Positions 62,365-64,000 of a DNA stretch of 64,000 nucleotides are shown in pieces (within the stretch, counting starts at the first letter, position 1; each line of letters begins with the position of its first letter). The translations under genes were made by a program, and so were the position numbers. Source of the DNA: UBA1672 sp033851915 (GTDB lineage Bacteria > Pseudomonadota > Alphaproteobacteria > Micavibrionales > Micavibrionaceae). The notes under the pieces are model-generated. The model worked only from the letters and a program-made list of their open reading frames with translations, was not told the origin of the DNA and ran no database searches. The stretch spans positions 1 through 64,000 of the forward strand of contig JAWSVM010000001.1 in the NCBI GenBank assembly GCA_033851915.1. The letters run 5' to 3'.

Positions 62365-63728
62365 GTATACGCATCATATTTTTCGCTCTCGTCTGCGGAT
62401 GGGCTTTATTACCTTCCGGCGTTTTCGCCGACGAGGGTCAAAGCAAATATCTGAACATTCAAAGCGTTGAAAGTGCGGGGCATATAAAAGCATGGCTGGT
62501 GGAAGACCATACAATACCTGTAATCGCCCTTCAGTTTTCGTTTCGCGGCGCCGGCTCAAAAACCAATTCTGCTGATAAGCAAGGGCTGGCACAGCTTGCA
62601 TCCAACACCATGGACGAAGGTGCAGGTAATATCCAAAGTCAGGAATTTCAAAAAATCCTAACCGACAAATCTATTACTTTACGTTTCAATGCGGCGCGCG
62701 ATCATTTCGGCGGACAAGTCAAAACCCTCACCCGTCATAAAGACAAAGCCTTTGAGCTTCTAAAGCTTGCACTCACCAAACCACGCTTTGACGCGGAACC
62801 CGTTGATCGCATGCGTGCCTCCAACCAGAGCCGTCTCAAATCATCATTATCCAATCCTAAATGGATGGCAGCGCGCCTTCAAAATGACCGGATTTTTGAA
62901 GGTCACCCTTACGCCCTGAACAGCGGCGGCACACTAACATCTCTTGCGAACATAACACCGGATGATTTACGGGCGTTCCACAAAACACTTGGCAAAAATA
63001 AACTCATCATTGGTGTGGCTGGTGATATAACAGCCCAAGAGCTTAAAATTCTGCTCGACGATGTTTTTGGTGACATGCCCAACACCAAGACATCAACACC
63101 GAACCCATTTACGCTCAAAAATTCAGGTAAAATTTATATGTATGAGCAAAATATTCCGCAAACCATTATCTCGATATCGCAAAGAGGCGTTAGACGTCAG
63201 GATGCAGATTATCACGCTGCAAAAGTCATGAATTTCATTTTAGGCGCATCAGGTTTTGGATCTCGCCTTATGGAAGAAATTCGGGAAAAACGTGGCCTGA
63301 CATACGGCATATACTCATACTTTCGCGAATATAAAGAAACAGAAGTCATGCATGTTTCAACATCCACCGTGAATGAAAAAGTGCAAGAAATGATGGGGCT
63401 TATCTATGAGCAATGGGACAAGATGAAGAATGAGCCTGTTTCCGAAAAAGAACTGCAAGATGCAAAATCCTATCTCATCGGCTCACTCCCGCTATCACTC
63501 ACTTCGACAGACTCTATTGCAAGTATTCTGCTATCTCTGCAACGCAATAACCTGCCGATAGATTATCTGGATAAACGAAGTGCAGAAATAAGAAAAGTCA
63601 CCGCAAAAGACATCAAAAATGTTGCAAAGCGCATATTGAATAAAGACAATTTCACCACGATTCTCGTCGGCAATCCGCAAGGGTTTGAAAAAGCTGAAAT
63701 TATAACCCAATTACCAAATGTAGAATAA
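62361..63728 (+). CDS. M16-family peptidase homologue lacking the zinc motif
   Basis: 455 residues. A signal peptide at about 1-23 (ending VFADEG) leads into an M16 fold, but the HxxEH position reads GLAQLASNTMDEGAG, without the zinc ligands, so it should be catalytically inactive. The substrate-binding C-terminal R/Y region is intact (REKRGLTYGIYSYF). It pairs with the active subunit as in other bacterial M16B pairs. It overlaps that gene by 4 nt and is followed after 10 nt by pgi. Confidence 0.9.
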   Translation: MSIRIIFFALVCGWALLPSGVFADEGQSKYLNIQSVESAGHIKAWLVEDHTIPVIALQFSFRGAGSKTNSADKQGLAQLASNTMDEGAGNIQSQEFQKILTDKSITLRFNAARDHFGGQVKTLTRHKDKAFELLKLALTKPRFDAEPVDRMRASNQSRLKSSLSNPKWMAARLQNDRIFEGHPYALNSGGTLTSLANITPDDLRAFHKTLGKNKLIIGVAGDITAQELKILLDDVFGDMPNTKTSTPNPFTLKNSGKIYMYEQNIPQTIISISQRGVRRQDADYHAAKVMNFILGASGFGSRLMEEIREKRGLTYGIYSYFREYKETEVMHVSTSTVNEKVQEMMGLIYEQWDKMKNEPVSEKELQDAKSYLIGSLPLSLTSTDSIASILLSLQRNNLPIDYLDKRSAEIRKVTAKDIKNVAKRILNKDNFTTILVGNPQGFEKAEIITQLPNVE

Positions 63729-63738
63729 CGAGTACATC

Positions 63739-64000
63739 ATGATGTTTAACAAATCAAACAACGTATCAAGATCACAGCTGCCGGAATGGAAGGCGTTATC
63801 TGCGCACCATAAAAGCCTTGGCCCTATTCATATCAAAACCTTATTTGAAGAAGATCAGGCACGATTTGACAAATATCACCTGCATCATGAAAATATTATG
63901 CTGGACTATTCCAAACAGCCAATAACACCCGAGACCATCGAGAAACTTATGGCACTTGCCAAAGCATGTAATATTGAAAGCTGGCGCGAGAAAATGTTCA
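63739..64000 (+). CDS. pgi: Glucose-6-phosphate isomerase, N-terminal fragment (cut by window edge)
   Basis: The first 87 codons of Pgi, which interconverts glucose-6-phosphate and fructose-6-phosphate. The fragment has LPEWKALSAHHKSLG, IKTLFEEDQARFDKYHL, MLDYSKQPITPETIEKLM and REKMF, matching the family N-terminus. The first codons are two ATGs in a row, so the exact start is uncertain by one residue. It lies 10 nt after the inactive M16 gene and is probably cotranscribed. Confidence 0.9.
   Translation, partial: MMFNKSNNVSRSQLPEWKALSAHHKSLGPIHIKTLFEEDQARFDKYHLHHENIMLDYSKQPITPETIEKLMALAKACNIESWREKMF

Overview
The window looks like a chromosome segment of a moderately AT-rich alphaproteobacterium. 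The evidence is the contiguous rplKAJL-rpoBC-rpsL-rpsG-fusA-tuf block, a ribF/ileS/lspA/DUF3035/M16-M16 neighbourhood, a phasin (polyhydroxyalkanoate storage), a transglutaminase-like cysteine protease of the BTLCP type, and DUF2282/DUF692/DUF2063 genes. A Micavibrionales- or Rhodospirillales-like lineage is possible, but I cannot fix the order from sequence reading alone.

Layout. 1-14750 (all minus): translation and transcription core, running right to left as rplK-rplA, rplJ-rplL, rpoB-rpoC, then rpsL-rpsG-fusA-tuf (tuf is cut by the window edge). Clear -35/-10 promoters and intrinsic terminators separate the transcription units. 14941-19948: a three-gene operon encoding a YfiR-like periplasmic protein, a TonB-dependent receptor and a hybrid histidine kinase. 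It sits where secE-nusG would normally lie. 20200-26259: a second signalling operon with a small protein, a DUF4173 membrane protein, an OmpR-type regulator, a sensor kinase and a 694-residue exported orphan. 26476-32787: a DUF922 protease-like protein, an alpha/beta hydrolase, an SGNH-acyltransferase and a YjgN(DUF898)-M48 pair.

32989-36208: an integrative element, apparently decayed, lying against the 3' end of tRNA-Glu. It carries a P4-type integrase, an AlpA-like regulator, two orphan genes and a truncated RepA-like ATPase, plus phased TAGGT repeats and a second repeat pair near the tRNA. 36480-40349: an overlapping mtnB-mtnD-mtnC-mtnA methionine salvage cluster behind a class II glutamine amidotransferase. 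40596-45928: RimK-like ligase, a phasin with two TGC-N3-GCA palindromes upstream, a D,D-carboxypeptidase with a SPOR domain, a pseudopilin-like protein, two lipoproteins (one FlgO-like) and a small winged-helix-like protein. 46065-49927: HldE for heptose synthesis, a fusion of an MshEN-like domain to a LapG-type protease, and an acyltransferase.

49924-53008: a bufferin-type operon (bufA precursor, bufB MNIO enzyme, bufC partner) followed closely by a cation diffusion facilitator. A GTAAC-N16-CGAA element resembling SigF-type ECF promoters lies upstream. 53127-64000: ribF, an AEC transporter, ileS with a strong upstream terminator and alternative hairpins, an esterase, DoxX, lspA, a DUF3035 lipoprotein, an active/inactive M16 peptidase pair and the start of pgi.

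The most noteworthy items are the MshEN-BTLCP fusion, the bufferin operon with its linked metal exporter and ECF-type promoter, and the tRNA-Glu element with its phased repeats. No CRISPR array, rRNA operon or intact prophage was seen.
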